Source of the DNA: a virus
IMG/VR virus record: IMGVR_UViG_3300027857_000027
Location: 1 to 46,065 of that record
Length of the DNA stretch: 46,065 nucleotides
Reading direction: 5' to 3' (one strand)
Positions within the stretch are counted from its first letter, which is position 1; every line of letters starts with the position of its first letter. Under the pieces are notes generated by a model. That model searched no databases, was not told the origin of the DNA, and was given only the letters and a program-made list of their open reading frames with translations. Shown here piece after piece: positions 1-6,815 of this stretch. The translations under genes were made by a program, and so were the position numbers.

Positions 1-25
1 TTGGGGTTGGTTGGTTTTCTGTCGC

Positions 26-334
26 TCACGCTGGCATCTCCTCGTTACCGCCCTCGCCGCGACAGCGCGGGCACTCGTTGTCAAACCGCTCAAACACCCC
101 TGCCGAATCGAACCGGGGACCACTCCCGCCCATTCCCAGACAGTCCAAACATGTCACCCAGCGCGAGCGCTGGCTGCGTCGCAAGTTCAAAAACACACGT
201 TGGAATGCGCTCCGTTCTCTCGCGCTCAGTGTCTCTGTTGTTGAGAGCCGTGTCGTTGTCACCCAGAGGCCTAACACTCCCCGTATCAACAGCCCACTCG
301 CCAGAATCCAAATCAGTAGCATGCTGATTGCCAT
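26..334 (-). CDS. Small membrane-anchored zinc-ribbon protein
   Basis: This 102-residue protein opens with a hydrophobic segment (about residues 2-26) that looks like one membrane helix. A basic, Arg-rich middle follows, then a CxxC pair (CLDC) and a second pair (CPRC) near the C terminus, each followed by a Gly-rich turn as in the DnaJ-type zinc centre. The architecture suggests a single-pass protein with a cytoplasmic zinc-binding tail; the function is unknown. An in-frame TGA lies two codons upstream of the ATG, which fixes the start, and GAGGG just before the ATG can serve as ribosome-binding site. It lies at the distal end of the leftward operon and overlaps another ORF in a different frame. 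Confidence 0.6.
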   Translation of the reverse strand: MAISMLLIWILASGLLIRGVLGLWVTTTRLSTTETLSARERSAFQRVFLNLRRSQRSRWVTCLDCLGMGGSGPRFDSAGVFERFDNECPRCRGEGGNEEMPA

Positions 335-434
335 GATCCCTCACGTACGTGCGCGCTGTCACGTCCGCGAACTCGGACCACTCAGCGTGCGTTAAACTGT
401 TAATGTCGTCCCGGGAGAGAGTGAAGTCGTTCAC
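90..434 (-). CDS. Hypothetical ORF overlapping the zinc-ribbon gene
   Basis: A GTG-started frame of 114 codons begins inside the last codons of the 44-residue gene upstream (GTGA overlap). The first 35 residues look like real protein (acidic/amphipathic, containing LTHAEWSEFADVTARTYV). The rest lies opposite the better-supported zinc-ribbon gene in another frame and may simply be an open shadow in GC-rich DNA. I cannot assign a function. Either two genes share about 245 nt, or the upstream gene is degraded and only its N-terminal part is genuine. Confidence 0.35.
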   Translation of the reverse strand: MNDFTLSRDDINSLTHAEWSEFADVTARTYVRDHGNQHATDLDSGEWAVDTGSVRPLGDNDTALNNRDTERERTERIPTCVFELATQPALALGDMFGLSGNGREWSPVRFGRGV

Positions 435-565
435 CGGGGCAGTCTCCAGGTGCCTGGGCGTTTCATCGTGGGTCGGCCCTTGGCGTCGTTGTACCAAAGC
501 CAGCCGTTGATCAACTTTCCGCTCACCCTCTCCCACTCGTTTCCGTTCCAGATTTCGAATTTCAT
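431..565 (-). CDS. 44-residue protein beginning MKFEIWNG
   Basis: The ORF begins MKFEIWNGNEWERV and is rich in Trp, Asn and Lys. GGGGCAG upstream of the ATG is a usable ribosome-binding site. Its first 19 codons and start region recur at 968-1031 with only two mismatches in 64 bp, where a truncated copy is found. The function is unknown; the size and composition resemble small phage proteins that fold as a beta hairpin, but that is only an impression. The stop overlaps the next GTG by 4 nt. Confidence 0.55.
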   Translation of the reverse strand: MKFEIWNGNEWERVSGKLINGWLWYNDAKGRPTMKRPGTWRLPR

Positions 566-591
566 TTTGCTGCCCCTTTCGTTGCGTGGTG

Positions 592-612
592 GCGGGAGAT
601 GAGCTCTCCCGC
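592..612. other. Perfect 8-bp hairpin between small genes
   Basis: GCGGGAGA and TCTCCCGC pair around a 5-nt loop. There is no T-run on either side, so it is more likely an RNA-stability or partial-termination element after the 70-residue gene than a complete intrinsic terminator. Confidence 0.5.
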
Positions 613-619
613 GAGTGAC

Positions 620-832
620 CTAAAAGCGGGAGAATGTCGGCAATGCTGGCCTCGGCGGGCTGGTTGAGAAGTCAACAGCCTCGATCACCGAGATCACAAA
701 ACCGTCCCGATTGCCGAAACAAGCGCGCGCCTTGGTCTGCGCTGACTTGGTGTTTTTGGCCCGAATCTCAATGCGCGAGCGGTAGGGCCCGGTCAAACCA
801 ACAAACTCAACTGTTACGATGTAGCTTCTCAT
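620..832 (-). CDS. 70-residue hypothetical protein (cargo gene 1)
   Basis: Begins MRSYIVTVEFVG; the predicted pattern is alternating beta strands and one helix with many basic residues, ending in a Pro-rich tail. I do not recognise a family. Two in-frame ATGs exist, 9 nt apart; the second is preferred because AAGGAG lies 9 nt before it and abuts the first. It is driven by the promoter at 854-883. The flanking DNA on both sides is nearly identical to that around the unrelated 85-residue gene at 1032-1289, so this gene looks like one of two interchangeable cargoes. Confidence 0.55.
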   Translation of the reverse strand: MRSYIVTVEFVGLTGPYRSRIEIRAKNTKSAQTKARACFGNRDGFVISVIEAVDFSTSPPRPALPTFSRF

Positions 833-969
833 TTTGTTCATCTCCTTGCCTTAACAGTAATGCTATCCGCGTGCCTAGGTCAACATCTAACAGTTTCGCT
901 CAGGTGCGTGTATCCTACCCCGGGTAAGCCGCGACACATGGGTCGTCAATATTCACCCGGGGAGGCAGT
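830..969. repeat. 140-bp direct repeat, copy A (promoter, start signals, gene end)
   Basis: This matches 1287-1426 with 9 mismatches by direct comparison. Read leftward it contains the last codons of a gene (CLPG, stop), a spacer, a promoter and the ribosome-binding site plus start of the next gene. It directly abuts the 64-bp repeat at 968-1031. Confidence 0.85.
854..883 (-). promoter_or_regulatory. Leftward promoter, copy A
   Basis: On the minus strand TTGACC is followed after 18 nt by TACTGT, then TAAGG and the AAGGAG ribosome-binding site of the 70-residue gene. The same elements occur at 1311-1340 and, with a 17-nt spacer and the opposite orientation, at 22273-22301. Confidence 0.6.
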
Positions 970-1027
970 TGATCAACTTTCCATTCACCCTCTCCCACTC
1001 GTTTCCGTTCCAGATTTCGAATTTCAT
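953..1027 (-). pseudogene. Truncated duplicate of the MKFEIWNG gene
   Basis: The reading frame starts MKFEIWNGNEWERVNGKLIN, as in the 44-residue gene at 431-565 (one substitution), then switches after 20 codons to CLPG and a stop, the same end as the winged-helix gene at 1410-1628. The join falls exactly where the two direct repeats meet (966-970). This is a duplication junction, not an independent gene, although a 24-residue peptide could still be made: GGAG precedes the ATG. Confidence 0.7.
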
Positions 1028-1031
1028 TTTG
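968..1031. repeat. 64-bp direct repeat, second copy of 506-569
   Basis: It matches 506-569 with two mismatches and covers the first 19 codons and start of the MKFEIWNG gene. With the 140-bp repeats it forms a unit (MKFEIWNG start, cargo gene, promoter block) present twice in tandem with different cargo. Confidence 0.85.
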
Positions 1032-1289
1032 TCACTCCACAACGGTGTCGTTCAAAATTAACCCCCACACCCGTTGGGCCTCATAAATATCGCGCGCCCG
1101 CTCGACAGCCTCGGATATCGAGTTAACCCCACCGCCGCTGGCAACATGCTCGCGCTCGCCGTTCGGCAGGATTACAACGAGACGGTCGTTTGTCGGCCCC
1201 CAGACGATCTTTGCCCTACCGGCCGGAGCACCATCCGAACTATCGACCAAAATAGTACCAATCACTGTCTCAACCATTGTCTGACTCAT
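1032..1289 (-). CDS. 85-residue hypothetical protein (cargo gene 2)
   Basis: Begins MSQTMVETVIGTIL and continues as a probable beta-rich domain (AKIVWG, DRLVVILPNGE) with a C-terminal helix. No family is recognised. As for cargo gene 1, the second of two in-frame ATGs is chosen because AAGGAG sits 9 nt upstream of it. It has no sequence similarity to the 70-residue gene occupying the equivalent slot in the neighbouring repeat unit, although promoter, ribosome-binding site and downstream flank are nearly the same. Confidence 0.55.
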   Translation of the reverse strand: MSQTMVETVIGTILVDSSDGAPAGRAKIVWGPTNDRLVVILPNGEREHVASGGGVNSISEAVERARDIYEAQRVWGLILNDTVVE

Positions 1290-1426
1290 TTTGTTCATCT
1301 CCTTGCCTTAACAGTAATGCTATCCGCGTGCCGAGGTCAATCCCTAACAGTTTCGCCTAGGTGCGTGTGTCCTACCCTGGGTAAACCGCGACACATGGGT
1401 CGTCAATATTCACCCGGGGAGGCAGT
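1287..1426. repeat. 140-bp direct repeat, copy B
   Basis: Partner of 830-969, offset 457 bp. It includes the true end of the winged-helix gene (the CLPG codons and stop at 1410), which suggests that this copy is ancestral and that 830-969 is the derived duplicate. Confidence 0.85.
1311..1340 (-). promoter_or_regulatory. Leftward promoter, copy B
   Basis: Minus-strand TTGACC, 18-nt spacer, TACTGT, then TAAGG. It drives the 85-residue gene. The spacer shares GGCACGCG with the rightward promoter at 22273-22301. Confidence 0.6.
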
Positions 1427-1628
1427 AGATGACCGACTTAGGCCCACGTAGACCCTCGCGGGCCTTCGAGGTGACGATCTGGGCTCCGTCCTCTTCCAGG
1501 GTTTTGATCCGCTCGTACACTGTGGGTTTGCTCAGGCCGGTGTGCGCGGCCAGCTGCCTCGCTGTGCGCGGGGTGCGGAGGGCTCGTCGAAAACTCAGTA
1601 GATCTGCTGCGCTAATTTGTCGTGACAT
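1410..1628 (-). CDS. Winged-helix DNA-binding protein
   Basis: A 72-residue protein. Residues about 22-50 (ARQLAAHTGLSKPTVYERIK) form a clear helix-turn-helix of the MarR/ArsR winged-helix type, followed by a short wing (GAQIVTSKAREG...). It probably binds DNA as a small transcription regulator; targets could include the repeated promoters immediately downstream. There is no Shine-Dalgarno sequence; instead TACAGT lies 6 nt before the ATG on the minus strand, the same arrangement as at 22308. It may therefore be transcribed separately from the operon as a leaderless message. Its last codons lie inside the duplicated 140-bp repeat. Confidence 0.7.
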   Translation of the reverse strand: MSRQISAADLLSFRRALRTPRTARQLAAHTGLSKPTVYERIKTLEEDGAQIVTSKAREGLRGPKSVIYCLPG

Positions 1629-1647
1629 AGCCTAACTGTAACCCTGT

Positions 1648-1971
1648 TCAGTCCCCGAGTACAGTGGTAACATCCGCGAGAGAGCGGGCGAGGATATAGA
1701 TCGCGCCGAGGCGGGTAACGGATGCCTCAAACCGCAGCTGATCTGCAGACTGGGTGCCTCTGAGCGATTTGCACTCGATGAACAGCGCGCGCCCGGGGCC
1801 AGACCCCAGAGATATCCGCCAAACCCCGGAGATATCCGCCTGACCGGGTAAACCGAAAAACACCGGGCGCCCATGCATGACAGCCATGCCCGTGTTCTGA
1901 CGCCAGAGAAAAATTCTCGGGTGCTTGTCGTAGTGATTGAGGATTCGTCGAACGAGGGCGGTTTCGTTCAT
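1648..1971 (-). CDS. VRR-NUC family nuclease
   Basis: A 107-residue protein with the VRR-NUC (PD-(D/E)XK superfamily) pattern: GQADISG with Asp46, then ALFIECKS with Glu66 and Lys68, and a Gln at about 78 in the following helix. Stand-alone VRR-NUC proteins of phages act as structure-specific or Holliday-junction nucleases; I infer a role in resolving replication or packaging intermediates. The start is the ATG that overlaps the stop of the HD-domain gene (ATGA); an upstream extension in frame would overlap that gene by about 100 nt and is less likely. Confidence 0.8.
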   Translation of the reverse strand: MNETALVRRILNHYDKHPRIFLWRQNTGMAVMHGRPVFFGLPGQADISGVWRISLGSGPGRALFIECKSLRGTQSADQLRFEASVTRLGAIYILARSLADVTTVLGD

Positions 1972-2612
1972 AGGCTGAGTTCCGCGAAACGTTTCAAAAA
2001 GCGTCGAGATCCGTACTCGCCGAAATCGAATGCATTCGCGTCTGGATCGTCCACGCCCTCTGTTTCGTGCCACTTACACCATCTCGCTCGCAGCCTGTCG
2101 GTCTCTGACCAGTCAATTCTGAGCATGTGTCGTTTGACCTCAAGCAAACACACCATCGTATCCGCTTCTTTGATGACCTCGGGCTCCTCTGAGAGCAGAC
2201 CAAACGTGTTATAGATTCTATCCTGCCATCTGCGGTCTAAGTCGCGAAATTGAGACATCGCAGGGAGTCGCTTCACCGGGCGAGCCATATCTCCGAGCCC
2301 GTACTCGGCCGCGTCGTGAAGTAGTCCGTAGAGAGCAATTTGCCTGAGGTATTCCTCGGGGTCACCCCACGCCTCAGCTGCGTCACCGGACAGTTCCTCA
2401 GCCAGGTAGCTCACCCGAAGCGAGTGCTGTGCCACGCTGAGAAACTCATTCGCTTGACCGCGGAACCGACTCTCCCGAGCCAGTCCGAGCGCGATCGACT
2501 GGATCCGGATCATCTCCGGCCGCAGGTCTAGCACGTCGATTTTCTCGCCCTGAGATCCTCGGATCCAGCCGTCCGCATCCATGAATTCTCTCACTTCGTC
2601 TTCGAGCGTCAT
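1968..2612 (-). CDS. HD-domain phosphohydrolase (nucleotidase-like)
   Basis: A 214-residue protein of the HD superfamily, most like YfbR-type 5'-deoxynucleotidases. Metal-ligand positions visible are His63 (AQHS), His99-Asp100 (LHDAAEY, with Glu103) and Asp151 (KEADTMV). The likely role is hydrolysis of (deoxy)nucleoside monophosphates or control of nucleotide pools during replication. Its ATG overlaps the stop of the small zinc protein upstream and its stop overlaps the VRR-NUC start, so it is translated within the operon. Substrate is inferred from family only. Confidence 0.75.
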   Translation of the reverse strand: MTLEDEVREFMDADGWIRGSQGEKIDVLDLRPEMIRIQSIALGLARESRFRGQANEFLSVAQHSLRVSYLAEELSGDAAEAWGDPEEYLRQIALYGLLHDAAEYGLGDMARPVKRLPAMSQFRDLDRRWQDRIYNTFGLLSEEPEVIKEADTMVCLLEVKRHMLRIDWSETDRLRARWCKWHETEGVDDPDANAFDFGEYGSRRFLKRFAELSL

Positions 2613-2755
2613 TCGTCATCTCCGGGGCAAGATGCTTTCAATGCCCGTGCTGTTACCTCATTGCGCAATGCAACGAGTCCGCATTTTGCGCAGTACTTGA
2701 GCCAGGCCAGTTTCGAAACCCAGGCTCCGATTCTATGTCCCCGTTTGTTTGGCAC
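2609..2755 (-). CDS. 48-residue zinc-binding peptide
   Basis: GTG start just after the methyltransferase stop, with GGA close by. The product reads VPNKRGHRIG... then YCAKCG and a single further Cys near an acidic end (CPGDDE). One CxxC plus a lone Cys suggests metal binding, perhaps as a dimer. Longer upstream readings of the same frame run opposite the methyltransferase and are probably not used. Stop overlaps the next ATG by 4 nt. Function unknown. Confidence 0.5.
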   Translation of the reverse strand: MPNKRGHRIGAWVSKLAWLKYCAKCGLVALRNEVTARALKASCPGDDE

Positions 2756-2760
2756 GCTTC

Positions 2761-3384
2761 CTATTCTGTCCCCGCGCAAATCTTGAACTTCTCGTGATCT
2801 TCCTTGATCAATCGTCGAGTTTCCGCATCCTTCTCGGATGCGGTCTGATCCCTCTTCTGTGAATCCTCGATCAGCTGCTGGGTCACGCGGCCGAACACAA
2901 CGACGCACGAGGCGAAGCGCGCCGGCCCGAGCTTTTTCCCCTGGTACGTAAACCGCAGTCGACCGCGCAAAAACACCACGTCTCCGGGCACGAGGCCCTT
3001 ACGCACGGGCTCTACGAAGTCGTGCCACCACGCCGTGGACGTGTCGACGGGGAGGAGCATGACCACGGTGCAGCGCCCTTCCCAGGCCTCCTTCGCAGCC
3101 TTGGCTACAAACCGTGTTTTGAGCGGCGAGGAGTAGGGCGGGTTACACCAGATCACCGGGGATGGGTGATCGGGCTCGTCTTCCCACGGATTCCAGGAAC
3201 CACTCAGCGCGTCACCTAAGCTGCCATCCCCGGGGCGCTCGGCTGCGCTGAAAAAAAACGGACAGAGCCGATTCTCTCGATTTGCGGCTGCGTCGATCAC
3301 GAAGTGAAACTGTTTATCTAGCTCCGCGAACAGCTCCGGCGGGGTTCCGTATTCGTCTGAGAGAGAGGCCTGGGATCGCGCCAC
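2761..3384 (-). CDS. Phage N6-adenine DNA methyltransferase (PF05869-like)
   Basis: A 207-residue protein. The opening DEYGTPPELFAELD and the following DAAANRENRLC are typical of the phage Dam family PF05869; the catalytic NPPY motif is WCNPPYS at 79-85. The C-terminal 40 residues form a charged helix (KRDQTASEKDAETRRLIKED). It should methylate adenine N6 in phage DNA, which for phages usually serves to evade host restriction. The start is a GTG two bases after the preceding stop. A second, different adenine methyltransferase lies at 14848-15549, and no cognate endonuclease is seen for either. Confidence 0.85.
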   Translation of the reverse strand: MARSQASLSDEYGTPPELFAELDKQFHFVIDAAANRENRLCPFFFSAAERPGDGSLGDALSGSWNPWEDEPDHPSPVIWCNPPYSSPLKTRFVAKAAKEAWEGRCTVVMLLPVDTSTAWWHDFVEPVRKGLVPGDVVFLRGRLRFTYQGKKLGPARFASCVVVFGRVTQQLIEDSQKRDQTASEKDAETRRLIKEDHEKFKICAGTE

Positions 3385-3385
3385 G

Positions 3386-3850
3386 TTAAAACCCCAGCCC
3401 GCGCGCTATCAACCACTGTTTCCAGTCTCTGCGGTCACACGCCAGCCAGGCCTCGTGAAGGGACTGTGTATTAATGAAATACAGCGCTTCTGCACATGCG
3501 CCCAAGCGGAGCAGTGACAAAACCACAGGGTTTGTCAAACAAAGACCGCTTTTCGCGCCCTCCAGGTCCGCACTCTTCAGGTCCGCGCCCACCAGGTTCG
3601 CGTTCCGCAGGCTCGCGCCCGCCAGGTCCGCGCTCCGCAGGTCCGCGCTCCGCAGGTCCGCGTTCCGCAGGTTCGCGTTCCGCAGGTCCGCGCCTCGCAG
3701 GTCCGCGCCCGCCAGGTCCGCGTTCCGCAGGTTCGCGCCCGCCAGGTTCGCGCCTCGCAGGTCCGCGCCCGCCAGGTACGCGCGCTTTCCTTTCGTTGGG
3801 TCTTTCAACCACTCTGAGTGTTGCTCCAAAATCTCTTTAAGGTTTTCCAT
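3386..3850 (-). CDS. Pentapeptide-repeat protein with AW/WxxWL tail
   Basis: A 154-residue protein: a short helix ([15 protein letters not shown]), then about 15 tandem A(D/N)LxX pentapeptides (residues ~25-100) that should form a right-handed quadrilateral beta-helix, then a tail containing [16 protein letters not shown], a module often seen on phage pentapeptide proteins. Roles of such proteins range from DNA mimicry to scaffolding; none is shown here. Start chosen at the ATG preceded by GGAAGGG, not the upstream ATG. Gene start and upstream 68 bp are identical to the paralogue at 11892-12524, but the C-terminal domains are unrelated. Confidence 0.8.
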   Translation of the reverse strand: MENLKEILEQHSEWLKDPTKGKRAYLAGADLRGANLAGANLRNADLAGADLRGADLRNANLRNADLRSADLRSADLAGASLRNANLVGADLKSADLEGAKSGLCLTNPVVLSLLRLGACAEALYFINTQSLHEAWLACDRRDWKQWLIARGLGF

Positions 3851-3865
3851 TTTTCCCTTCCTCTC
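3798..3865. repeat. 68-bp perfect direct repeat, copy 1
   Basis: Identical to 12472-12539. Covers the ribosome-binding site and first 17 or so codons of each pentapeptide-repeat gene. The two copies are 8.7 kb apart in the same orientation and flank the polymerase-helicase-nuclease block. Confidence 0.9.
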
Positions 3866-3875
3866 TGAAAACACT

Positions 3876-4946
3876 TTAGCTTAATAGTTTAGGAATAGCA
3901 ACTCGAAGCTTAGGATAGTAATTCTGCGTGCATCCGCTCTGACAGGCTTTCTGCCACCCGTCCGCGCGGCACCCCGGACACGGCGGGCGCCAGACTTGGA
4001 GCACCCCATCTACGCGCACTGTTTCGGCGCCCTTGTACCAAAACTCCATCGCCGCGGGCTCTGCGTCCACGCGCACGTCGGGGCAAAGCGCTTGCATCTC
4101 CTCGCGCATGATCAGAGCCATCCGATCTGCTGCCTCGGGCATCCGGGCTAGGGGCATCTCTGAGATATTTTCATCGTGCACAAACACGGCGATGTGCGAA
4201 TCCCAGAGGGGGGAGCCTCGGTCTGTGTCCGCCTCTTTCGTGATTCGGTACAGCGCGCGTTTGGCACCCTGCGCTGCGCGGTTCTGAAACAGGTGATTCG
4301 AGCCAGAACAAAACGGGTTTTTGTCGTTCGTTAAATCCCGCTTCATTCCATTGCCGAAACTCAGAATGAACCCATCCGTGTCGCAGAGCTTGGAGATCAG
4401 CGCGAAGTAGTCGTTCATCTCCTCCCACTCTTCGAGCCAGAGCTTTTTGTACTTGACCGCGAGTTCCAGGCATTCGACGCACGTGGGGACTATGTCCCGC
4501 CCCTTCCATTGCGTTGTTTTTTCGCCGCAGTAACGCCCCGCGCCGTTGCACCGGAAGCAGTCTTTGACCTGCCCCGCGCAGACACAGGGCACCCCGCCGT
4601 CCGCAAGGACACAGAACCGGATCCCGTCCTTCGCGGCCGTAAAAACCAGCTTGGGAGGGCCCATGCCTCCACCAAGGCCGTAGTTGACTGGCTTGGCACT
4701 CTGGCGTGCATCAACAGCACGCTTCTCCTTCGCTTTGCGCCGGGCGAGGATGTCCTCGTAGGTGGTGGAGAGCATGCGCGCGGCGATTCGGGAATGGAGA
4801 TCTTGCCCCGCGTTGATCGCTTCGGCCATTCGCGAATAGTGAAACAAGTCCACGTTGGATTGGGAGAGAGTCACGAGCTCAATGCCCGCGTAGTCAACCG
4901 ATACGTAGGGACGCTCGCAGATGGTGGGGCCGGAGTAATCGATCAT
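3876..4946 (-). CDS. polA: Family A DNA polymerase, C-terminal half (palm/fingers)
   Basis: A 356-residue protein carrying the polymerase active site: motif A VDYAGIEL (about residues 17-24), motif [19 protein letters not shown] (K..R....K...YG pattern), and motif C FVHDE. Between motifs B and C lies an insertion with several Cys pairs ([20 protein letters not shown]), and another CPGC...C...C cluster sits near the C terminus, probably zinc sites. The N-terminal part of the enzyme is the preceding ORF; the ATG here overlaps its TGA (ATGA). The two products presumably assemble into one polymerase. A GTG 15 nt upstream is a less likely start. Confidence 0.85.
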   Translation of the reverse strand: MIDYSGPTICERPYVSVDYAGIELVTLSQSNVDLFHYSRMAEAINAGQDLHSRIAARMLSTTYEDILARRKAKEKRAVDARQSAKPVNYGLGGGMGPPKLVFTAAKDGIRFCVLADGGVPCVCAGQVKDCFRCNGAGRYCGEKTTQWKGRDIVPTCVECLELAVKYKKLWLEEWEEMNDYFALISKLCDTDGFILSFGNGMKRDLTNDKNPFCSGSNHLFQNRAAQGAKRALYRITKEADTDRGSPLWDSHIAVFVHDENISEMPLARMPEAADRMALIMREEMQALCPDVRVDAEPAAMEFWYKGAETVRVDGVLQVWRPPCPGCRADGWQKACQSGCTQNYYPKLRVAIPKLLS

Positions 4947-6058
4947 CGGGCTTTGAAACACTCTCTGATTTTCCCGCCGCGCGGGAGCTGCTGCAGCGGT
5001 GGTTCTGCGATCGATGTCCTAGCCGTGACCATCGGGTTCTGGTACTTCGCGTTGATAGGCACCGTGGTTCCCTGAAGAATGACTTTACTATAAACCGAAT
5101 AGAGTCTCTCGTTCGGGCCGGCTTTCCCGAAGTCGGCGAGCACCGGATCTCCCGAAGCTAGGAGCGTATCGCGAGCCGTAGAGACCTGACCCCGAGGGAA
5201 TTTCTTGCTCGGGGGCGTAATCGGGGGTTTCCCCTGGTACGCCTTGGTCACTAGTGCGGCGAGGTGTTTCGTGTCCGTGGCCCAGCGCATGCCTACCCCA
5301 TCCCGAAAAAACTCCGGCGCCTCGGGCTTTTTCCCTCCCTTGCATTTCCGCTCTTTCACAATCTTATGATCCAGAAACCTCAGCCTTGTCTCCTCGTGCT
5401 GGCGCTGAATCTCCGCGACCAGCGCCGCGGTCTTCTCCGGATCCGTACGCAAGCCCCACTGGTGAGCCCGGTGCAACGCCCACGCGGCGCGCATCTCGTC
5501 TCCTCTGCAGTGCGCGTTTTCGTGCCCCGCCTGCGCTGCGTCGATCAGCCAGGCATTGTGCGCATCGGCCTTGGGATACTCCACCGCTTCCGCCGGCCAC
5601 TGGTCGATCGGCGTGCCCTCGAGCTCGTGATACCTGAGACGCCACACATCCGGGCCCTTCTTCTCCGCGGTCCGATCTACGCCTAGGTAGCGCTGCTCGA
5701 GGAGCCCCTGCCAGTAGAAAGGGAATTCTCGGCCCGTGCTCTGATCTAGATAGGCGCACCCTCGGCCGATATCGTGCAGAGTCTCGCTCACGAGGATGCA
5801 CCGGATCCTGTCCTGATCCAGGGCGCGGTAGACGAGATCCATCAGCGTCGGGTCATCCGCTACCATGCACCCGAGATCGTAGACGGTAAACGCGTTTGTG
5901 AGTTCGTGCTCGGTAAGGATGTGCCGGATGATCGGCCGAGCCCCGCGGAGATCCACGAGGTCAGTGGTTTTGCCCTCCGACACAGCCGCGCAAACCACAG
6001 GCGGGCTGGGCAGGCCCGGCTGAATCGGATGTGTCTCAACATCGAACGCGTAGATCAC
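4943..6058 (-). CDS. polA: Family A DNA polymerase, N-terminal half (3'-5' exonuclease and thumb)
   Basis: A 371-residue protein. It opens with FDVETHP, the DxE of a DnaQ-like proofreading exonuclease; a motif-II-like VYDLG and a motif-III-like YPKADAHNAW follow, so the exonuclease may be active. The thumb and early palm follow, ending with TARTSIAEPPLQQLPRG and KIRECFKAR, the conserved segment that normally runs directly into motif A. The ORF stops there and the active site is in the next gene. Start is a GTG overlapping the exonuclease stop (GTGA). Confidence 0.85.
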   Translation of the reverse strand: MIYAFDVETHPIQPGLPSPPVVCAAVSEGKTTDLVDLRGARPIIRHILTEHELTNAFTVYDLGCMVADDPTLMDLVYRALDQDRIRCILVSETLHDIGRGCAYLDQSTGREFPFYWQGLLEQRYLGVDRTAEKKGPDVWRLRYHELEGTPIDQWPAEAVEYPKADAHNAWLIDAAQAGHENAHCRGDEMRAAWALHRAHQWGLRTDPEKTAALVAEIQRQHEETRLRFLDHKIVKERKCKGGKKPEAPEFFRDGVGMRWATDTKHLAALVTKAYQGKPPITPPSKKFPRGQVSTARDTLLASGDPVLADFGKAGPNERLYSVYSKVILQGTTVPINAKYQNPMVTARTSIAEPPLQQLPRGGKIRECFKAR

Positions 6059-6651
6059 GGCTCGCGCTCAAACTCGGCTTCCCACTGTTCGCGGGTCTTT
6101 CCCTGAACCAGAGCCCCGGGATCGGGCAAGAAGAAGTGCTCCCGGTAGAATCTCAGCGCCGCAATCGATGCGTCCAGATCGGCCAGCGGCGTGTGTTTCG
6201 GCTCCCCGTCTCCCTTCCATGGATCAACCCAACCAGCATCGGCGAGCACTCTGAATACCGAAACATCCAACATTCGGTAATGCCACAGCGAGAACAGCGA
6301 AGGATCCGCCTCTCGAAGAAAGCGCGCGTCAAAATGCACCGAGCTCCCTGCGAGTACGCGATCGGCAGGCTTGCCAGGTGCTTTGGTTAGAATGAGATGC
6401 CTCACCAGCGTGAGAGCCTCTCGGAGCGAGAACAGTGATTTCGCGCAACGATTTAGCAAGCCTGACCTTTCGTGCATTTCTCGCGCGGCTGTATCCATGT
6501 CATCGTATCGATCCCCATTCCAGCTCACGTCGACCTCGATTTCGCCGAGGGTGTTCAAGTTCGTGTTCGTCACCCGGCAGCCCACGGACAAAATCTCACG
6601 TGTTTGCGGATCTAGCCCTGTCGTCTCCAAATCAACCCAGATAAAAAACAT
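6055..6651 (-). CDS. DnaQ-superfamily 3'-5' exonuclease (oligoribonuclease-like)
   Basis: A 198-residue DEDD exonuclease. Motif ExoI is WVDLETTGLDP near the N terminus, ExoII falls in SSVHFDARFL, and ExoIII is KHTPLADLDASI (HxxxxD, the DEDDh type). The closest resemblance is to oligoribonuclease. It could trim primers or degrade short oligonucleotides beside the polymerase. Start at the ATG after AAGGAGGAG, not the ATG 18 nt upstream, which sits inside that ribosome-binding site. Confidence 0.8.
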   Translation of the reverse strand: MFFIWVDLETTGLDPQTREILSVGCRVTNTNLNTLGEIEVDVSWNGDRYDDMDTAAREMHERSGLLNRCAKSLFSLREALTLVRHLILTKAPGKPADRVLAGSSVHFDARFLREADPSLFSLWHYRMLDVSVFRVLADAGWVDPWKGDGEPKHTPLADLDASIAALRFYREHFFLPDPGALVQGKTREQWEAEFEREP

Positions 6652-6665
6652 TTTGTGCTCCTCCT

Positions 6666-6815
6666 TCATTTGTTGACGTAGGATCCCTTACGAGGATCAG
6701 GCGGCTCTTGTTCACGGATATAGAGCGCACCGGGTGGGCCCTCTCTCGGCGGGCAGCCGTGCGGGTCAATCGCCCGAACTCTACGCCGCTTCTTCCTCGC
6801 TGCTCTCCGGCTCAC
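6666..6815 (-). CDS. Small basic, proline-rich protein
   Basis: A 49-codon frame starting at a GTG inside the end of the upstream gene. The N terminus is extremely basic (RRAARKKRRRVR); the remainder (IDPHGCPPREGPPG, ALYIREQEPPDPRKGS) has normal coding character and its stop overlaps the ATG just before the exonuclease (ATGA). It would otherwise be a 130-nt gap, unusual in this operon. The start is uncertain and the ribosome-binding site weak. Function unknown; nucleic-acid binding is a guess from charge. Confidence 0.4.
   Translation of the reverse strand: MSRRAARKKRRRVRAIDPHGCPPREGPPGALYIREQEPPDPRKGSYVNK

Noticed and set aside
1337-1396. 19-codon frame with ATG present in both 140-bp repeats
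   Set aside because: No ribosome-binding site; of nine differences between copies about half change the amino acid, so there is no sign of coding constraint.
3560-3790. Regularly repeated short units resembling a CRISPR array or tandem satellite
   Set aside because: The 15-bp period codes for A(D/N)LxX pentapeptides on the minus strand and there are no spacers. The same holds at 12225-12450.
3474-3884. Long open frames on the plus strand and other frames across the pentapeptide genes
   Set aside because: The 15-bp repeat is a multiple of three and stop-free in several frames; products are simple Arg/Ser/Pro repeats without start signals.
5254-5686. Plus-strand frames opposite the polymerase gene
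   Set aside because: The polymerase halves have unmistakable motifs on the minus strand; these frames are Arg/Pro/Ala-rich shadows.
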